DNA of 6,006 nt from NCBI GenBank assembly GCA_002746275.1, contig NVWR01000004.1, positions 202,843 to 208,848 of the forward strand. Direction: 5' to 3'. Position numbers and translations under genes: made by a program. This DNA is from Rhodobiaceae bacterium. Its GTDB lineage: Bacteria > Pseudomonadota > Alphaproteobacteria > Parvibaculales > Parvibaculaceae. Below, one piece after another: positions 5,528-6,006 of the stretch. Numbering within the stretch: the stretch's first letter is position 1; each line of letters starts with the position of its first letter. The notes under the pieces are model-generated. The model worked only from the letters and a program-made list of their open reading frames with translations, had not been told where the DNA came from and did not search any database.

Positions 5528-6006
5528 CATGCGCCACCATGACGTCTCCTGCGATGTCACGAAATACAGCGACCTCATCCAGAGACATCTTCTTTTTCCA
5601 CTTGTCGACAGAATCTGAATTTACAGGGTTTTTCAGATTGTTGTGATGCTTGAAGCGTTGCGTGTGGCTATCCACAAAGTCTGCCTTATAGAATTCCTCA
5701 GCTTCAGTCAGATCAATATCAAGAGCCCTGCCTAAACGCTTCAACGTGGCTTTGGTGTTCAGAACGAGATCCTCATAGCGAACCACCACATGGTCCAGCT
5801 TATTGTCTTCCAGCACGCGGGTACCTTTCTCAATGGTTTCGCGCCAACCACGCGCGACGGCGGCGTAATCTGGGTAAAAAAGCTGCTGCCCTCGGGCAAG
5901 GCGCTGTTCATTGAGCTTCATCACCGAAAGGGCGTGATCTCGCGGATCCCTCACCATCAAGATAAAAGTCGCGTTTGGCCAGACAGCAGCATATTGGTCG
6001 GCATAA
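5514..6006 (-). CDS. Sulfotransferase, C-terminal 163 residues (runs off the right edge)
   Basis: PAPS-dependent sulfotransferases move a sulfuryl group from 3'-phosphoadenosine-5'-phosphosulfate to a hydroxyl or amine of a sugar, lipid or small molecule. The minus-strand frame is open from the window edge to TGA at 5514. The visible part begins YADQYAAVWPNATF and carries the 3'-phosphate-binding segment VRDPRDHALSVMKLN, with Arg and Ser eight residues apart (visible residues 19 and 27). VVRYEDLVLN follows, then the family's typical end WKKKMSLDEVAVFRDIA...HGYEL. The N-terminal PAPS 5'-phosphate loop lies outside the window. An internal TTG/ATG near 5960 is not the start, because family sequence continues upstream of it to the edge. 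The acceptor is unknown. The neighbouring glycan-modifying fusion and gmd make a sulfated surface polysaccharide the most likely product. It is convergent with the 902-residue gene and overlaps its 3' end. Confidence 0.88.
   Translation of the reverse strand, partial: YADQYAAVWPNATFILMVRDPRDHALSVMKLNEQRLARGQQLFYPDYAAVARGWRETIEKGTRVLEDNKLDHVVVRYEDLVLNTKATLKRLGRALDIDLTEAEEFYKADFVDSHTQRFKHHNNLKNPVNSDSVDKWKKKMSLDEVAVFRDIAGDVMVAHGYEL

Noticed and set aside
1..6006. CRISPR array, toxin-antitoxin pair, retron or phage-defence genes
   Set aside because: No regularly spaced repeats, no small overlapping gene pair with antitoxin features and no reverse transcriptase or nuclease motifs were found.

Overview
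The window looks like chromosomal DNA of an alphaproteobacterium, possibly marine or environmental. This is an inference from the tRNA sequences (encoded CCA ends), the style of the GDP-mannose dehydratase and the mixture of surface-glycan genes. No gene here fixes the genus.

Left part (1-843, minus strand): the first 231 codons of a GDP-mannose 4,6-dehydratase (gmd), running out of the window to the left. It is preceded 73 bp upstream by a complete tRNA-Gln(UUG) gene in the same orientation.

Middle part (844-2817): a plus-strand alpha/beta hydrolase with a complete Ser-Asp-His triad is followed 29 bp later by a full-length but structurally degenerate tRNA-Pro(CGG), with one mismatched pair in each of three arms. 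Next come about 730 bp with no intact gene. That stretch holds an open frame without a start codon, a well-formed Shine-Dalgarno/ATG that opens only a 25-codon ORF, and protein-like fragments in alternating frames. I read it as decayed coding DNA at the edge of an accessory region.

Right part (2818-6006): a 902-residue multidomain protein. It has an N-terminal left-handed beta-helix (hexapeptide) O-acetyltransferase domain, a middle section of more than 400 residues that I do not recognise, and a C-terminal NodB-like polysaccharide deacetylase domain. It converges on, and overlaps by 13 bp, the 3' part of a PAPS-dependent sulfotransferase on the minus strand.

Taken together, Gmd (deoxy-sugar nucleotide precursor), the acetyltransferase/deacetylase fusion and the sulfotransferase fit a surface-polysaccharide (O-antigen, capsule or exopolysaccharide) synthesis and decoration locus. 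The hydrolase has no obvious link to it. The least ordinary items are the acetyltransferase-deacetylase fusion with its unassigned middle and the broken tRNA-Pro next to decayed DNA. I see no integrase, transposase, CRISPR array or defence system.
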